Positions 62,457-64,000 of a stretch of 64,000 nt of DNA are shown piece after piece. The stretch lies in the NCBI GenBank assembly GCA_043777375.1, contig JAYWHX010000027.1:1-64000 (forward strand), read 5' to 3'. The notes below the pieces were generated by a model. It was not told where the DNA came from and did not search any database. It saw nothing but the letters and a program-made list of their open reading frames with translations. Each line of letters begins with the position of its first letter. Position 1 is the stretch's first letter. Position numbers and translations under genes: made by a program. This DNA comes from TH-plancto1 sp043777375 (GTDB lineage Bacteria; Planctomycetota; Planctomycetia; Planctomycetales; Planctomycetaceae).

Positions 62457-63503
62457 ATGACGACTCATTCCCGTCGAGGCTTCTTGACCCGCATGGCCGC
62501 ACTGGGCTGGGTGGCCAGTGGCCTCGGGCCATTGAGACTGCACGCTGCCGACACCCCAGACCTGTTGACTCCCGAAACCAAGGTCGCCATCCGGGCAGGT
62601 CTCAAGTGGCTCGCCGAGCAGCAACATCCGAACGGTTCCTTCGGGAGTGTCGCGCGGTATCAAGGCAACGTCGGCATTGCGGGCTTGGTGGGGCTGGCAT
62701 TTCTCTCGTCGGGCAGCACCCCCGGACGCGGGCCATACGGGGCGGCTCTCAGCCGGGTGATCGACTATCTCATCACTTGCAGCACTCCCACCGGATACAT
62801 CATCGAGGCCGAGAGCGAGACCGAAAGCCCGATGTATGGGCACGGCTTTGCGACGATGTTCCTGGCCGAGGCGCTCGGTATGTCCGATCGCGAACAACTC
62901 TCCAAAGTCGTTCGCAAGGCGGTCGCTCTCATTGTTCAAACTCAAAACGAAGAGGGCGGCTGGCGGTATTTCCCCACGCCGAAGGACGCCGATATCTCGG
63001 TGACAGCCTGCCAACTGATGGCCCTGCGGGCGGCACGCAATACGGGGATTTCGGTCCCCAAAGAAACCATCGATCGCGGGGTCGAGTACATTACGAAATG
63101 TCAGAACTCCGACGGAGGATTCCGCTACCGCATCTTCGATTCGCAGGAGAGCCGGTTCGCGCGCTCCGCAGCTGCGGTGACAGCACTGTATACATCGGGA
63201 GTTCACGAGGGAGCGGTCCTCGATCAGGGGCGAGCCTATATGCGCCAGTTCCTACCCGGCGTGCGCGGTATCCATGAAAACGACTTTTACTTTTACGGCC
63301 ACTACTACGCCGTACAAGCCGCCTGGCACGCGGGGGGCGATTTATGGGACAGCTGGTATCCCGCGATTCGTAACGAACTGCAACGAACCCAGTCCGCCGA
63401 TGGCAGCTGGTTCGACGCCTGGTTCGGCAGCGAGTTCAGCACCGCCATGGCCCTGATCGTGCTACAAACACCGAATCACCTGCTGCCGATTTTTGATCGA
63501 TAA
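62457..63503 (+). CDS. Prenyltransferase/squalene-cyclase-repeat protein
   Basis: A 348-residue protein with a twin-arginine signal (TTHSRRGFLTRMAALGWVASG). The chain has alpha/alpha repeats with GLKWLAEQQHPNGSFGS, IVQTQNEEGGWRYFP, ITKCQNSDGGFRYRI and RTQSADGSWFDAWFG, the QxxDGxW-type QW motifs of terpene-cyclase and prenyltransferase folds. The DxDD catalytic motif is not visible, so it is probably not a squalene cyclase. Such exported alpha/alpha barrels are common in planctomycetes and may act on polysaccharides or bind proteins. ATG 62457 has GAGAGG just upstream. Confidence 0.83.
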   Translation: MTTHSRRGFLTRMAALGWVASGLGPLRLHAADTPDLLTPETKVAIRAGLKWLAEQQHPNGSFGSVARYQGNVGIAGLVGLAFLSSGSTPGRGPYGAALSRVIDYLITCSTPTGYIIEAESETESPMYGHGFATMFLAEALGMSDREQLSKVVRKAVALIVQTQNEEGGWRYFPTPKDADISVTACQLMALRAARNTGISVPKETIDRGVEYITKCQNSDGGFRYRIFDSQESRFARSAAAVTALYTSGVHEGAVLDQGRAYMRQFLPGVRGIHENDFYFYGHYYAVQAAWHAGGDLWDSWYPAIRNELQRTQSADGSWFDAWFGSEFSTAMALIVLQTPNHLLPIFDR

Positions 63504-63592
63504 GATGCGGCAAAGTGGCGGGGGCAGAATCCTGTGATCCACCTGCACCTTACTTCCGTTATTGATCTCTGACACCTGTTGCAGAGATCATC

Positions 63593-63811
63593 ATGAATAC
63601 CACCACGAACGCCCGAAACACGGCTCCCTGCCCAATCTGTGGAACTTCCCAATTCGAGTGGGGACGAATGGGCACCCCGTACCACACAAGCTTTATCAGC
63701 GATCATCAGCAAGGATGGGCGAGGTTTTTCGCAAGTGGAGCACCGTCGATTGCTCGTCGCTGTCAGAAGTGTGGAAATCTCCAGCTCTTCACGGAATTTG
63801 ACGGAGGCTAG
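63593..63811 (+). CDS. Small zinc-ribbon protein
   Basis: A 72-residue protein with four cysteines in CPIC and CQKC, likely binding one zinc. The sequence CPICGTSQFEWGRMGTPYHT and CQKCGNLQLFTE recalls a zinc-ribbon in nucleic-acid or membrane-linked proteins. No other domain. It is followed by a clear paralog starting at 63904. Function unknown. Confidence 0.72.
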   Translation: MNTTTNARNTAPCPICGTSQFEWGRMGTPYHTSFISDHQQGWARFFASGAPSIARRCQKCGNLQLFTEFDGG

Positions 63812-63903
63812 GGGCGGCATTCAACCCGGATACCCTGCTCCTCGAAGACAGAGATCGATGTCTGATCTGAAAGAGTTCACACGCAGAATACAGGATACTT
63901 CCG

Positions 63904-64000
63904 ATGGAGATTCCAAACACGGACCCTCAAATGAAACTCCTGAGCCAGTTCCCCTGCTCGGTCTGCGGTCAGACTCAATTCGAGTTCGGACAGTTCGGTA
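63904..64000 (+). CDS. Second zinc-ribbon protein, cut by window end
   Basis: ATG 63904 opens a frame MEIPNTDPQMKLLSQFPC that continues with SVCGQTQFEFGQFG to the last base. CSVCGQTQFEFGQFG aligns with CPICGTSQFEWGRMG of the gene 90 bases upstream, so these are tandem paralogs. A second in-frame ATG at 63931 is possible. Only the first 32 codons are visible. Confidence 0.65.
   Translation, partial: MEIPNTDPQMKLLSQFPCSVCGQTQFEFGQFG

Noticed and set aside
62291..63277. 328-residue plus-strand frame
   Set aside because: Wrong-frame reading of the prenyltransferase-repeat gene; arginine-rich and without motif.

Overview
The window is chromosomal DNA of a planctomycete, most likely order Planctomycetales. 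Several family signatures point there: a DUF1559 pseudopilin-like protein with a prepilin N-terminus, a DUF1501 protein, ThuA-like and Gfo/Idh/MocA proteins, an N-terminal MJ0042-type zinc finger fused to a hydrolase, a cysteinyl-tRNA synthetase without a KMSKS motif, an orphan mraZ, and many secreted or TAT-exported proteins with glycine-rich tails. Short palindromic repeats are scattered between genes. Genes are mostly monocistronic or in pairs on both strands.

Layout. 0-3.1 kb is a decayed mobile region: the tail of an IS630-type transposase, a VapBC-like pair, a small coiled-coil protein, an N-6 DNA methylase N-terminus fused out of frame to a tyrosine-integrase remnant, and the tmRNA gene (ssrA) that the integrase runs into. 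3.1-3.5 kb is a MITE-like nested inverted repeat. 3.7-24 kb is housekeeping and metabolism: pepA, cysS, a phytase-like esterase, a TylF-type methyltransferase, greA, a ThuA-like protein, spoVG-ispE, larE, ribE, a lone receiver protein, a PP2C phosphatase, a cysteine desulfurase with a palindrome inserted in its coding sequence, a PQQ-propeller protein, an intradiol dioxygenase and bioF. 23.9-26.8 kb holds truD and, divergently, a complete-looking retron: promoter, msr-msd RNA gene with 10-bp a1/a2 repeats and a 17-bp perfect stem, and a retron reverse transcriptase with NAxxH, YADD and VTG motifs, but no separate effector gene. 26.8-44 kb has an STN-repeat secretin-like protein, an oxidoreductase, a membrane GTPase, a VOC protein between split repeat arms, an acetamidase-family protein, a zinc-finger hydrolase, a UPF0126 membrane protein, a double-domain esterase, an Orn/Lys/Arg decarboxylase, mraZ and a CpaF-like ATPase. 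45.1-46.9 kb is a cobalamin-riboswitch operon of a DUF1559 protein and a small lipoprotein. 47-64 kb has SprT-like, DUF447, Bpt and Nif3 proteins, a cluster of cell-envelope proteins, a LolA-like protein, a PduO-type cobalamin adenosyltransferase, an LptF/G permease, trpS, a beta-helix protein, a DUF1501 protein, a CaMKII-association-like protein, a prenyltransferase-repeat protein and a tandem pair of small zinc-ribbon proteins.

The retron at 25.2-26.8 kb is the strongest candidate for an undescribed system. The riboswitch-controlled pseudopilin operon, the int/ssrA junction and the families of split palindromes come next. No tRNA, rRNA or CRISPR array was seen. All calls come from reading the sequence; no database search was possible.
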